This document shows positions 24,425 to 32,500 of a stretch of DNA of 64,000 nucleotides, piece by piece. The notes under the pieces were generated by a model that saw only the letters and a program-made list of their open reading frames with translations, made no database searches and was not told the DNA's origin. The position numbers and the translations under genes are program-made. The stretch is taken from assembly GCA_900466875.1 (NCBI GenBank), contig UBNQ01000024.1, positions 118,748 to 182,747 of the forward strand, given 5' to 3'. The DNA is from Hyphomicrobiales bacterium. Lineage in GTDB: Bacteria > Pseudomonadota > Alphaproteobacteria > Rhizobiales > Rhizobiaceae. The stretch's first letter is position 1. Each line of letters opens with the position of its first letter.

Positions 24425-25465
24425 ATGGTTTCCCCACCCAGAAGGATTGCGCTCATGGGCGCAGGCCTGATCGGCCGCGAACATGCACAACTGCTCTCCC
24501 GCACACCCGATACGGAGCTTGTCGCGATTGCCGATCCGGCAGAAACCGCAAAGTCGGTCGCGGAAGCACATGGAGCACGCTATTTCGCGGACTTTCAAAC
24601 CATGCTCGATGACATGAGACCGGATGGCGTGATCATCGCCCTGCCGAACGTGCTTCATGCCGATGCAGCGATTGCTTGCGTCGAGCGTGGTATCCCCTGC
24701 CTGGTAGAAAAGCCGGTAGCCGATACGCTTCAAGCCGCAATCCGGATCGTCGAGGCCTCCGAACGGCAGAGCGTTTCGGTCCTGGTTGGCCACCAGCGAA
24801 GGCACAGTCCGGATATCGCCAAGGCTCGCGAAATGATCACGACCGGTGCGCTTGGTCGTCTGGTCGCCGTCAATGCCATGTGGATGGCGGACAAGCCCGC
24901 GACCTATTTCGATGCGGCCTGGCGCCGCCAGTCGGGTGGCGGGCCTCTGCTCATCAATCTGATCCACGACATCGATTGCCTCCGATTCATCTGCGGCGAG
25001 ATCGAGGAGGTCATGGCATTCACGTCGAATGCGGTGCGCGGTTTCGAGGTTGAAGACACAGCCAGCATCGGCATCCGTTTTGCCTCGGGCGCGCTCGGCA
25101 CACTGTTGATGAGCGATACTGCCGTTTCGCCCTATAACTGGGATACGGCCGCCGGCCAGGCGCTTTATTTTCCTCACCAGCCGGAAAACGCTTACTTCTT
25201 CTCCGGCACCCGTGCCGCATTGGCCCTGCCGATGATGGACCTGTGGCAGCACGAAACGGAAGGCGGCCATTGGCAGGAGCCGCTTGTGAAGCGGCATGTC
25301 ACGCTTGACGGGAGCCGCGCCTACGAAAACCAGTTGGCGCATTTCCTTGATGTGATCGCCGGCAGGACAAAGCCGCTGGTTTCCGCGCGTGACGCAATGA
25401 TGACGTTGGCAGCCATCGAGGCAATCGCACGGTCGGCGCGGGAAAGACGGCCGGTACGCCCCTGA
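24425..25465 (+). CDS. Gfo/Idh/MocA-family oxidoreductase
   Basis: A 346-residue NAD(P)-dependent dehydrogenase of the Gfo/Idh/MocA family. It has an N-terminal Rossmann fold (LMGAGLIGREHAQLL), the signature EKPVAD with the catalytic lysine K96, and the C-terminal motif GGPLLINLIHDIDCLRF with the conserved histidine. Family members oxidise hydroxyl groups of sugars and cyclitols. GGAG lies six bases before the ATG, 11 bases after the AroE-like gene, so it belongs to this operon. A plausible role is oxidation of quinate or a related cyclitol acid, giving the cell a second, unrelated dehydrogenase for the pathway. This is inference. Confidence 0.87.
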   Translation: MVSPPRRIALMGAGLIGREHAQLLSRTPDTELVAIADPAETAKSVAEAHGARYFADFQTMLDDMRPDGVIIALPNVLHADAAIACVERGIPCLVEKPVADTLQAAIRIVEASERQSVSVLVGHQRRHSPDIAKAREMITTGALGRLVAVNAMWMADKPATYFDAAWRRQSGGGPLLINLIHDIDCLRFICGEIEEVMAFTSNAVRGFEVEDTASIGIRFASGALGTLLMSDTAVSPYNWDTAAGQALYFPHQPENAYFFSGTRAALALPMMDLWQHETEGGHWQEPLVKRHVTLDGSRAYENQLAHFLDVIAGRTKPLVSARDAMMTLAAIEAIARSARERRPVRP

Positions 25466-25481
25466 CGGCTGCCTGACAGCG

Positions 25482-26531
25482 TCAGACCCGGGCGCCGAGC
25501 CTCTTGATCTGTGCGAGGAGTTGCTGGCCGAGGCGTAATGCCGTCGCAGTCGCCATTACCATCTGCGGCAGGATCAGCCATTCGAGCATCCAGGCAGAGC
25601 CCGACCGTTCCTGTTCATGCACGAGGGACTGGTTGAGGCCGGACATCTGCACCGCATTGAATCGGGCGAGCGTCACCAGCGTTTCGGCCGCAATGGGGTT
25701 TTGCTTGTGCGCCATCGCTGACGACGCTCCGCCGCCGGCAAGTTCGATCTCGCCGCCGGCCTGCGCCATCAGGGCAATATCCTGCCCCATCTTGCCGAGC
25801 GAGCCTGTAACCAATGAAAGCCAATGACCTATGTTGACCACGGGATCGCGCTGGCTCTGCCATTGGCGGCGATCCGCAAGTGCCAGTTCCCTTGCCAGAT
25901 CTGCCCTGACCTGATCGGCGACCGTGCCGAGCTTGTCGAGTGATCCCGCAGCACCACCGAACTGCAGGGGAAATTCGAGATGTGCGGCAGCTTTCCCATG
26001 TCTTACCAATGGATCACGCCAGGCATGAAGCCGATCCGAAACCGTGATCGGTATGGCGGCCTGCATTCGGGTATAGGCCATCATCTTCCTGCCGCCGAAG
26101 GGGTTATCCAACGCGTCCAGGCTGTGCAGAATACCGTTGATGCGGCCTGCCAGAAGCGGCAGGATGACCTTCAACCGCAGCATCAGACTGGTATCGATGA
26201 CATCCTGGCTGGTCGCGCCGAAATGTACATGCCGCGCCTCATCACCACCGACGGCACGGCGCAATTGTTCGACCAGTTCCGGCACGACGACGGAATCGGT
26301 CGAGACCGATGTTCTCAATGCCTCCATCTCAGGCCGGAAGCTCGAGCGGATATCGGCGATGCGCTCGGCAGCTTTTGCGGGAATGATGCCCGCTTTCGCT
26401 TCAGCCCTGGCAAGGGCCGCCTCGAATGTGAGCATGGCGGCAATATCGGCCTCTGCCGAGAGATGCGCCGCGACCTCATCATCGCCGACAAGGCCTGACA
26501 GGAAGGGATGTTCAAATGCGGAAATCGTCAT
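25482..26531 (-). CDS. pcaB: 3-carboxy-cis,cis-muconate cycloisomerase
   Basis: A 349-residue member of the fumarase/aspartase superfamily that lactonises 3-carboxymuconate to 4-carboxymuconolactone. The superfamily signature GGASSAMAHKQNP is present, as are HFGATSQDVIDTSLMLR and FPLQFGGAAGSLDKLG, typical of PcaB. The length matches rhizobial PcaB and is shorter than the roughly 450 residues of pseudomonads. It is the last gene of the leftward pcaDCHGB operon, 40 bases after pcaG, and converges with the Gfo/Idh/MocA gene 16 bases away. Confidence 0.95.
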   Translation of the reverse strand: MTISAFEHPFLSGLVGDDEVAAHLSAEADIAAMLTFEAALARAEAKAGIIPAKAAERIADIRSSFRPEMEALRTSVSTDSVVVPELVEQLRRAVGGDEARHVHFGATSQDVIDTSLMLRLKVILPLLAGRINGILHSLDALDNPFGGRKMMAYTRMQAAIPITVSDRLHAWRDPLVRHGKAAAHLEFPLQFGGAAGSLDKLGTVADQVRADLARELALADRRQWQSQRDPVVNIGHWLSLVTGSLGKMGQDIALMAQAGGEIELAGGGASSAMAHKQNPIAAETLVTLARFNAVQMSGLNQSLVHEQERSGSAWMLEWLILPQMVMATATALRLGQQLLAQIKRLGARV

Positions 26532-26571
26532 CGGTTGCCCGGTATAAGCAAGAGGAATGGAGCAGACCCCA

Positions 26572-27186
26572 TCAGATGTCCAGGAACACGGTTTCCTTCG
26601 GTCCCTGGAGATGAATATCGATCGTATAGATATTGCCCTCGCGCTGCGCGATCATCGTTTCGACCCGCGCACGGTGTTCGATGCGTGAAAGCAGCGGATC
26701 GGCGGCGTTGGCGTCAGCCTCGTCAGAAAAATAGGCGCGGGTATGCAAGCCGATATTGATGCCGCGTGCGACGATCCAGAGCGTGATATGCGGCGCCATC
26801 CAGCGCCCGTCCTTGTAAGGCACCCTGCCGGGCTTGATCGTGTCGAAATGGAATATCCCGTCTTCGCCGCTGGTCGGACAGCGCCCCCAGCCGGTGAAGT
26901 TGGGATCTGCCGTGCCGCGCAGTTCGGACGGGCTATTATGAAAACCGGCAGCATCGGCCTGCCAGATCTCGACCATGCCGTCGCGCAATACAGTTTCGCC
27001 ACCATCGAAAATGCGGCCGCGCAGGCTGATCCGCTCGCCGAGCGTCCGTTCATTGACCATGGCGGTGCCGAGATCGGTCTCGTAGACCCCGCGGATGTCA
27101 CAGAAATTCGGCGTCAGACCGATATGCACGTAAGGCCCCGCCGTCTGGGACGGGGTTTCCTTCAGGCGGTGGAGATCCTGCACCAT
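26572..27186 (-). CDS. pcaG: protocatechuate 3,4-dioxygenase alpha subunit
   Basis: A 204-residue alpha subunit of the intradiol dioxygenase that opens protocatechuate to 3-carboxy-cis,cis-muconate. Typical text includes QTAGPYVHIGLTP, LRGRIFDGGETVLRDGMVEIWQADAAG and the C-terminal DIHLQGPKETVFLDI. The alpha subunit shapes the substrate pocket but does not hold the iron. Its ATG overlaps the TGA of pcaH by one base (TGATG), so the two subunits are translationally coupled as expected for an equimolar complex. Confidence 0.96.
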   Translation of the reverse strand: MVQDLHRLKETPSQTAGPYVHIGLTPNFCDIRGVYETDLGTAMVNERTLGERISLRGRIFDGGETVLRDGMVEIWQADAAGFHNSPSELRGTADPNFTGWGRCPTSGEDGIFHFDTIKPGRVPYKDGRWMAPHITLWIVARGINIGLHTRAYFSDEADANAADPLLSRIEHRARVETMIAQREGNIYTIDIHLQGPKETVFLDI

Positions 27187-27935
27187 CAGTTCCCCTCCAG
27201 CCGGTTTTCAAACAAGGTCGAGCGACGGCCCCGCAGCACGATGTCGAACTTGAAGGCGCGCGCATCCATCGGGATCGTCTGGCCCCAGTCAAGCGGTGCG
27301 ATCAGCTGCTCGATCGCGGCGCGATCGGGGATGGTCTGGACGATCGGACATTTCCAGATCATCGGATCGCCCTCGAAATACATTTGGGTGATCAACCGCT
27401 GGGCAAAACCGTGGCCAAAAACGGAGAAATGGATATGGGCGGGGCGCCAGTCATTGACCCCGTTCGGCCAGGGATAGGGACCGGGCTTCACCGTCCTGAA
27501 GGCGTAATGCCCTTCATCATCGGTGATCGTGCGGCCGCAGCCACCGAAATTCGGATCGATCGCCGCCAAATAGGTTTCCTTCTTGTGGCGGTAGCGGCCC
27601 CCGGCATTGGCCTGCCAGAATTCCAGAAGCGCGCCGCGCACCGGCCTTGCATTCTCATCGAGCACACGGCCATGGACGATGATCCGTTCACCGATCGCGC
27701 TTTCTCCCGACCGGGCGTAATTGTGGATCAGGTCATTGTCGAGTTCGCCGATCATCGAATGACCAAAGACTGGGCCCGTGATTTCGGAGATCGTGCCGTC
27801 TAGCGACAGAAGCGGGCGTTGCGGCGAGCGCAGGATCGATGTCTTGTACTCTGGTGTCAGCGCCGGCGCGTGCCAGGCGCGATCACGCGCAAAGAAGGCG
27901 CCGGTTTCGGGGCGCTGGTTGGATTGGGTCGGCAT
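27186..27935 (-). CDS. pcaH: protocatechuate 3,4-dioxygenase beta subunit
   Basis: A 249-residue iron-binding beta subunit. The four Fe(III) ligands are visible: Y115 (GGRYRHKK), Y154 (PGPYPW), H167 and H169 (RPAHIHFS). Their spacing is the same as in Pseudomonas (Tyr408, Tyr447, His460, His462). It has an N-terminal helical extension followed by the intradiol beta-sandwich. The gene begins three bases after pcaC and overlaps pcaG. It is the central ring-cleaving step for both the quinate/shikimate and the 4-hydroxybenzoate branches in this window. Confidence 0.97.
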   Translation of the reverse strand: MPTQSNQRPETGAFFARDRAWHAPALTPEYKTSILRSPQRPLLSLDGTISEITGPVFGHSMIGELDNDLIHNYARSGESAIGERIIVHGRVLDENARPVRGALLEFWQANAGGRYRHKKETYLAAIDPNFGGCGRTITDDEGHYAFRTVKPGPYPWPNGVNDWRPAHIHFSVFGHGFAQRLITQMYFEGDPMIWKCPIVQTIPDRAAIEQLIAPLDWGQTIPMDARAFKFDIVLRGRRSTLFENRLEGN

Positions 27936-27938
27936 ACC

Positions 27939-28349
27939 TCAGGTTTCCTCCTCCGCGGCCCGGGCGTCGTCCACTTCTTCATAGACACGCCTGGCGATTT
28001 TGATGGCATGGTTTGCCGCCGGCACGCCCGCATAGATCGCGACATGCAGCAGCGCTTCGCGCACGTCCTCCCGCGAAGCGCCGGTATTGGCAGTTGCCCG
28101 CACATGCATGGCAACCTCCTCGTCCTGCCCCAGGGCCGCGAGAAGGGCGATCGTGATGATGGAGCGCTCTCGCTTCGTCAGGTTCGGGCGAGACCAGACA
28201 TGTCCCCAGGCTGCCTCGGTAATCAGCGACTGGAAGGGCGCATCGAATTCCGTCATTGCGGCCGCTGCCCGGTCGACATGCGCATCGCCGAGAACCGATC
28301 GCCGCGTCGCCATGCCGAGCCGGTGCCTGTCGGTTTCGGTGTCAGCCAT
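27939..28349 (-). CDS. pcaC: 4-carboxymuconolactone decarboxylase
   Basis: A 136-residue CMD-fold enzyme that decarboxylates 4-carboxymuconolactone to 3-oxoadipate enol-lactone. Typical elements are RRSVLGDAHVDRA near the N-terminus, AWGHVWSRPNLTKRERSIITIALLAAL, and EEVAMHVRATANTGASREDVREALLHVAIYAG. It lacks the CxxC of the AhpD-like relative at 2.4 kb, as expected for the true decarboxylase. Its start overlaps the end of pcaD by eight bases. It lies second in the pcaDCHGB operon. Confidence 0.95.
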   Translation of the reverse strand: MADTETDRHRLGMATRRSVLGDAHVDRAAAAMTEFDAPFQSLITEAAWGHVWSRPNLTKRERSIITIALLAALGQDEEVAMHVRATANTGASREDVREALLHVAIYAGVPAANHAIKIARRVYEEVDDARAAEEET

Positions 28350-29160
28350 GCGGCGGTGCTCCGGATGATGTAATGGCGTCGCGGATGAAGACCTTGATCA
28401 TCTCTGTCATGGCTTCATGCTGCTCGATGCAGGGGATATGGCCTGCGTCGGTGATAATCTCGAAACGAGCGCCCGGAATGCGCTCGGCAGTGGCTCTGAC
28501 GAGATCGGGGGGCGTCGAGCCATCCTGATCGCCGACGATGCAGAGCACCGGCACGCCGATGCGCCCGGCCTCTGCCGTATAGTCCGCATCCCGAATAGCC
28601 GCACAAGTTGCTGCATATCCTTCCGCCGGCTGACGTAGCAGCATATTGCGATACCCCTGGAAGGCGGCATTGTCCCCGCTGCGGAAGGCCGGCGTGAACC
28701 ACCGTTCCATGACCGCATCCAGAATGCTTTCGATGCCTTCGGTTTGAACGGCCGCAATCCTCGCGTTCCACATGTCGGCCGTGCCGATCCTGGACGCCGT
28801 ATCGGCCAGAACCAGCGCTGCGACGAGATCGGGGCGGCTGGAATAGAGCGACTGGGCAATCAATCCGCCGACCGAAAGTCCGCAAATGACGGTATTCGAG
28901 ATATTCAGCATATCCATCAGGCCGGCGAGATCGGACGCGTGATCCTCAATCCTGTAGGGCGTGGTTCCGACATCGGAGAGGCCGTGCCCACGCTTGTCGT
29001 AAATCAGGATGGGGAAATCACCGGCGAGGCGGATGATGACGTCCCGCCAGATGCGAAAATCGGTGCCGAGCGAATTGACGAACACGAGGACAGGCTTGCC
29101 CGCGGGCCCGCCGATGACCTGATAGTGGATCGCTACGTCATTGATACGCGCAAATTGCAT
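28342..29160 (-). CDS. pcaD: 3-oxoadipate enol-lactonase
   Basis: A 272-residue alpha/beta-hydrolase opening the enol-lactone to 3-oxoadipate. The nucleophile is S96 in ICGLSVGGL; the acid and base are in GDQDGSTPPD and DAGHIPCIEQ. The N-terminus MQFARINDVAIHYQ is typical of PcaD. ATG 29160 is chosen because GGAG lies eight bases upstream; the ATG seven codons earlier has no site. It is the first gene of the pcaDCHGB operon and lies next to the PcaQ-like box and the divergent pcaQ. Confidence 0.95.
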   Translation of the reverse strand: MQFARINDVAIHYQVIGGPAGKPVLVFVNSLGTDFRIWRDVIIRLAGDFPILIYDKRGHGLSDVGTTPYRIEDHASDLAGLMDMLNISNTVICGLSVGGLIAQSLYSSRPDLVAALVLADTASRIGTADMWNARIAAVQTEGIESILDAVMERWFTPAFRSGDNAAFQGYRNMLLRQPAEGYAATCAAIRDADYTAEAGRIGVPVLCIVGDQDGSTPPDLVRATAERIPGARFEIITDAGHIPCIEQHEAMTEMIKVFIRDAITSSGAPPHG

Positions 29161-29187
29161 TGATCGTTCTCCCGAAATCATATTCGT

Positions 29188-29203
29188 ATAATAAAACGGT
29201 TAG
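29188..29203. promoter_or_regulatory. PcaQ-box-like site between pcaD and pcaQ
   Basis: ATAATA-AAAC-GGTTAG (29188-29203) resembles the ATAACC-N4-GGTTAA motif reported for PcaQ in Sinorhizobium. Four of six left positions and five of six right positions agree. It lies 27 bases upstream of the pcaD start and 49 bases upstream of pcaQ, the expected place for activation of the pcaD operon. Confidence 0.6.
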
Positions 29204-29252
29204 GTAAAATGAGTTATCAGCCGAAATTCATGTCCATTTGGTTATGGATCGA

Positions 29253-30182
29253 ATGAACGAAAACCGCGTCAAGTTCCGCCACCTTCAGGCTTTCACCGAA
29301 GTCGCTCGACACCGAAGTGTCGTCAAGGCTGCAGGCGTGCTCAACATCAGCCAGCCGGCGGTCACCAAAACGATCCGGGAGCTGGAGGAACTGCTCGGCG
29401 TTCCCCTGACCGAACGCGAGGGCCGCGGTATCCGGATCACACGGTATGGCGAGGTGTTTCTCAAACACGCCGGCGCGGCAATGTCGGCTCTGCGCCAGGG
29501 TCTCGATTCCGTCTCGCACGAGCGGGGAGGGGAGGCACCGCTTATACGGATCGGCGCATTGCCGACCGTGTCGTCGCATATCATGCCAATGGCGATCGAC
29601 CTCTTTCTCAAGGAAAAGACCTGGAGCCGCATCAAGATCGTCACAGGCGAGAATGCGGTTCTCCTGGAGCAATTGCGCTTCGGCGAACTCGATCTCGTGG
29701 TCGGGCGCCTGGCCAGCGCCGACAGAATGGCCGGTTTCGTGTTCGAGCACCTTTATTCCGAACAGGTAGTCTTTGCCGTGCGCGCCGGGCATCCGCTGCT
29801 GTCATCGTCGGACTCCGTCTTTTCCAGACTTGGCGATTTCCCGATCCTGATGCCGACGCAGTCGTCTATCATCCGGCCCTTCGTCGACCAGTTCCTCATC
29901 GCAAACGGCGTTTCTAGGCTTCCGAGCCAGATCGAGACCGTATCCGATGCTTTCGGTCGGGCCTTTGTTCTTTCCAGTGATTCGGTATGGATCATTTCCG
30001 CTGGTGTCGTAACGCGTGATGCCGAGGACGGTCGGCTGGAGATGTTACCGATCGACACCGCAGAAACCCGCGGCCCCGTCGGCTTGACCATGAGGACCGA
30101 GACAGCACCCTCGCTTGCCCTTTCCCTGTTGATGCAGACAATCCGGGAGGCGGCGGGTGCCCGCGCCCGGATCGTGGATTAG
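29253..30182 (+). CDS. pcaQ: LysR-type activator of the pcaDCHGB operon
   Basis: A 309-residue LysR regulator with the PcaQ-type N-terminus RVKFRHLQAFTEVARHRSVVKAAGVLNISQPAVTKTIRELEELLGV and a C-terminal effector domain. In rhizobia and Agrobacterium, PcaQ activates pcaDCHGB with beta-carboxymuconate and/or muconolactone as inducer. ATG 29253 is chosen because it gives the same five residues before KFRHLQ as remembered homologs; ATG 29244 and TTG 29238 are also in frame. It is divergent from pcaD with the PcaQ-like box between them. Confidence 0.94.
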   Translation: MNENRVKFRHLQAFTEVARHRSVVKAAGVLNISQPAVTKTIRELEELLGVPLTEREGRGIRITRYGEVFLKHAGAAMSALRQGLDSVSHERGGEAPLIRIGALPTVSSHIMPMAIDLFLKEKTWSRIKIVTGENAVLLEQLRFGELDLVVGRLASADRMAGFVFEHLYSEQVVFAVRAGHPLLSSSDSVFSRLGDFPILMPTQSSIIRPFVDQFLIANGVSRLPSQIETVSDAFGRAFVLSSDSVWIISAGVVTRDAEDGRLEMLPIDTAETRGPVGLTMRTETAPSLALSLLMQTIREAAGARARIVD

Positions 30183-30200
30183 GCTGAGGCAGTGGGGCTA

Positions 30201-30962
30201 TCAGGAGAGCACGGCACGCAATTCCCGGCCGACCTCCTTCAGTGGCGGCAGGTAGGTCCGTACAATCTCCTCCATCGGCATCGAAGAGGCTGCAAGGCCC
30301 GTATTCAGCGCGGCTATCACCGCTCCGCGGGCATTTCTCAATGGCACGGCAATGGAGCGCAATCCGTGTTCGACTTCCTGATCTACGGCAGCGAAGCCCG
30401 ATTCGCGCACCTGCGCGAGTTCCGCCATGATGACGTCCACGTCGGTTAGTGTCTGTGATGTGCGCGGAGCCAGACTATGGCTTTCCAGGCGCGCACGCGC
30501 CTCATCTTCTGCCAGTGCCGCGAGCATGACGCGGCCCATGGACGTGCAATAGGCGGGCAGGCGGGATCCTGGCATCAGGGCGATCGACATGACCTTTCGC
30601 TGGGCCGCTCGCGCCACATAGACGATTTCGTCTCCATCAAGAATGGCGACAGACGTGCTCTGGCCGATCTCCTCCGACAAGCGGTCAAGCCAGGGCTGCA
30701 CGATGCGTGGAAGGGGCATGGAAGCGAGACAGCCAGTGCCAAGCCGCAGCACACGCGGCGTGACCGTGAAGAATTTTCCGTCATAGGCACAATAACCGTG
30801 CTCGGTCAGCGTCAGCAGACAGCGGCGGGTCGTGGCCCGATCCAGGCCTGCAATCCTTGCCGCCTCAGTGATACTCAGGCGAGGAGTGTCGGCAGTAAAT
30901 GCCTCGACTACCCGCAGGCCCTTGGCTAGGCCACCCATCATGTCTGCTTGTTTGACAACCAT
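30201..30962 (-). CDS. pcaR: IclR-family regulator of pcaIJF
   Basis: A 253-residue IclR-type regulator of the PcaR/PcaU/PobR group. It has an N-terminal winged helix (LAKGLRVVEAFTADTPRLSITEAARIAGLDRATTRRCLLTL) and a C-terminal effector domain (STSVAILDGDEIVYVARA, ALMPGSRLPAYCTSMGRVMLAAL, RESGFAAVDQEVEHGLRSIAVPL). GGAG lies seven bases before the ATG. It is divergent from pcaIJF with a perfect 10-base inverted repeat between them, so it should control those genes with 3-oxoadipate (the PcaR inducer elsewhere) or protocatechuate. Confidence 0.92.
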   Translation of the reverse strand: MVVKQADMMGGLAKGLRVVEAFTADTPRLSITEAARIAGLDRATTRRCLLTLTEHGYCAYDGKFFTVTPRVLRLGTGCLASMPLPRIVQPWLDRLSEEIGQSTSVAILDGDEIVYVARAAQRKVMSIALMPGSRLPAYCTSMGRVMLAALAEDEARARLESHSLAPRTSQTLTDVDVIMAELAQVRESGFAAVDQEVEHGLRSIAVPLRNARGAVIAALNTGLAASSMPMEEIVRTYLPPLKEVGRELRAVLS

Positions 30963-30977
30963 GTATACGCTCCAGCC

Positions 30978-31014
30978 TTGTGCGATAATGCAACAAATAA
31001 TTCATATCGCACAA
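30978..31014. promoter_or_regulatory. perfect inverted repeat between pcaR and pcaI
   Basis: TTGTGCGATA (30978-30987) and TATCGCACAA (31005-31014) form a perfect 10-base inverted repeat with a 17-base spacer. It begins 16 bases upstream of the pcaR start. IclR-type aromatic regulators such as PcaU bind 10-base repeats of this kind, with a third copy in that case; no third exact copy is seen here. It is a strong candidate PcaR operator. Confidence 0.75.
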
Positions 31015-31095
31015 AATGATTGAGGGCGAGGGTCATGCGGATTAGAAAATTGACATGCGGGGAGCGATCAAAATTATAACTTGAGGAGGCAGCGG

Positions 31096-31803
31096 ATGGA
31101 TAAGACAAGGCTGAGCCTTGCGGAGGCCGTGTCGGGGATCGGAAACGGGGCAACCGTGATGATCGGCGGCTTCGGCGGATCCGGCGCTCCGATCGAGCTC
31201 ATTCACGCTCTGATCGACAAGGGTCCGCGAGATCTTACCGTCATCAACAACAATGCCGGCAATGGCCGGATTGGAATTGCGGCGATGATCGATGCGGGCA
31301 TGGTTCGCAAGATGATCTGCTCGTTTCCGAAATCGTCCGACCCCCGCGCCTTTACCGACCGATATCTCGCGGGCGAAATCGAACTGGAACTGGTTCCGCA
31401 GGGGACCCTTGCCGAACGCATTCGCGCCGGCGGCGCCGGCATTCCGGCCTTTTACACGCCGACCGCCTACGGCACGGAACTGGCTGAGGGCAAGCCGGTC
31501 GGCGAGTTCGACGGAAGACATTATGTGCAGGAGCGGTGGCTGAAGGCGGACTTCGCCATCATCAAGGCACATCTTGGCGACCGGCACGGCAACCTCACCT
31601 ACAACAAGGCAGCCCGCAACTTCAATCCGCTGATGTGCATGGCCGCCGCCAAGACGATCGTTCAGGTCTCGCGCATCGTCGAGCCGGGGGAGATCGATCC
31701 CGAACATGTCGTGACGCCGGGAATCTTCATCGATCACCTCGTCGAAGTGGCAAATCCCGGCCAGGAAGAAGAGCTCATTCGCGCCGGAGCGGCTTACGCA
31801 TGA
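31096..31803 (+). CDS. pcaI: 3-oxoadipate CoA-transferase subunit A
   Basis: A 235-residue alpha subunit transferring CoA from succinyl-CoA to 3-oxoadipate. It has GGFGGSGAPIELIHAL near the N-terminus, the PcaI form, and [33 protein letters not shown] lies six bases before ATG 31096; an earlier TTG is rejected. The stop overlaps the pcaJ start by ATGA. It is the first gene of pcaIJF, divergent from pcaR. It differs clearly from the scoA copy at 15 kb in the glycine-rich motif. Confidence 0.95.
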   Translation: MDKTRLSLAEAVSGIGNGATVMIGGFGGSGAPIELIHALIDKGPRDLTVINNNAGNGRIGIAAMIDAGMVRKMICSFPKSSDPRAFTDRYLAGEIELELVPQGTLAERIRAGGAGIPAFYTPTAYGTELAEGKPVGEFDGRHYVQERWLKADFAIIKAHLGDRHGNLTYNKAARNFNPLMCMAAAKTIVQVSRIVEPGEIDPEHVVTPGIFIDHLVEVANPGQEEELIRAGAAYA

Positions 31804-32489
31804 CCATCAACGTCCGTGAAGACATCAAACTCAGCAATGCCCAGATTGCCTGGCGTGCCGCCCAGGACATCGTCGATGGCGCCTATGTCAATCTCGGCAT
31901 CGGATTTCCCGAAATGGTCGCCCGGTATCAGCCGCCCGGGCGTGAAGCGATCTTTCACACCGAAAACGGCATCCTCAACTTCGGCGAGGCGCCGCAGCCT
32001 GGCGAGGAGGACTGGGACCTCATCAATGCCGGCAAGAAGGCGGTCACGCTGAAGCCGGGGGCCGCTTTCTTTCACCATGCCGACAGTTTCGCCATGGTAC
32101 GTGGCGGCCATCTCGATGTCGCGATCCTCGGGGCGCTGCAAGTGGCGCAGAGCGGTGATCTTGCCAATTGGCGGGTGGGGTCGAAGGGCGTGCCGGCCGT
32201 CGGCGGCGCCATGGATCTGGTTCATGGCGCACGCCAGGTCTTCGTCATTACCGAGCATGTAACCAAGAATGGCGAACCGAAGCTGGTGGAGAAATGTACT
32301 TTTCCGTTGACCGGCGTTGCCTGCGTGACCCGCGTCTACACAAGCCATGCCGTCATCGACATCGTCGACGGACAGTTCGTGCTGCGCGAAAAGCTCGCGG
32401 CCCTCAGTCTCGCCGAGTTGCAGGCAATGACCGGTGCGCCGCTCCATCTTGGCGAAGCGGTGACCGATCTCGTCGTCCCCGAACTGTAA
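31800..32489 (+). CDS. pcaJ: 3-oxoadipate CoA-transferase subunit B
   Basis: A 229-residue beta subunit with the catalytic glutamate E55 in FHTENGILNFG, plus NLGIGFPEMVARY and GGHLDVAILGALQVAQSG. ATG 31800 overlaps the pcaI stop and gives the standard length. Longer in-frame extensions lie inside pcaI and are rejected. The PcaIJ product, 3-oxoadipyl-CoA, is cleaved by PcaF encoded 11 bases downstream. Confidence 0.95.
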   Translation: MTINVREDIKLSNAQIAWRAAQDIVDGAYVNLGIGFPEMVARYQPPGREAIFHTENGILNFGEAPQPGEEDWDLINAGKKAVTLKPGAAFFHHADSFAMVRGGHLDVAILGALQVAQSGDLANWRVGSKGVPAVGGAMDLVHGARQVFVITEHVTKNGEPKLVEKCTFPLTGVACVTRVYTSHAVIDIVDGQFVLREKLAALSLAELQAMTGAPLHLGEAVTDLVVPEL

Positions 32490-32500
32490 GGATCATTTCG

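Noticed and set aside
23007..24437. 476-codon minus-strand frame opposite the ABC ATPase and AroE-like genes
   Set aside because: It spans two well-supported genes on the opposite strand and has no recognisable motif.
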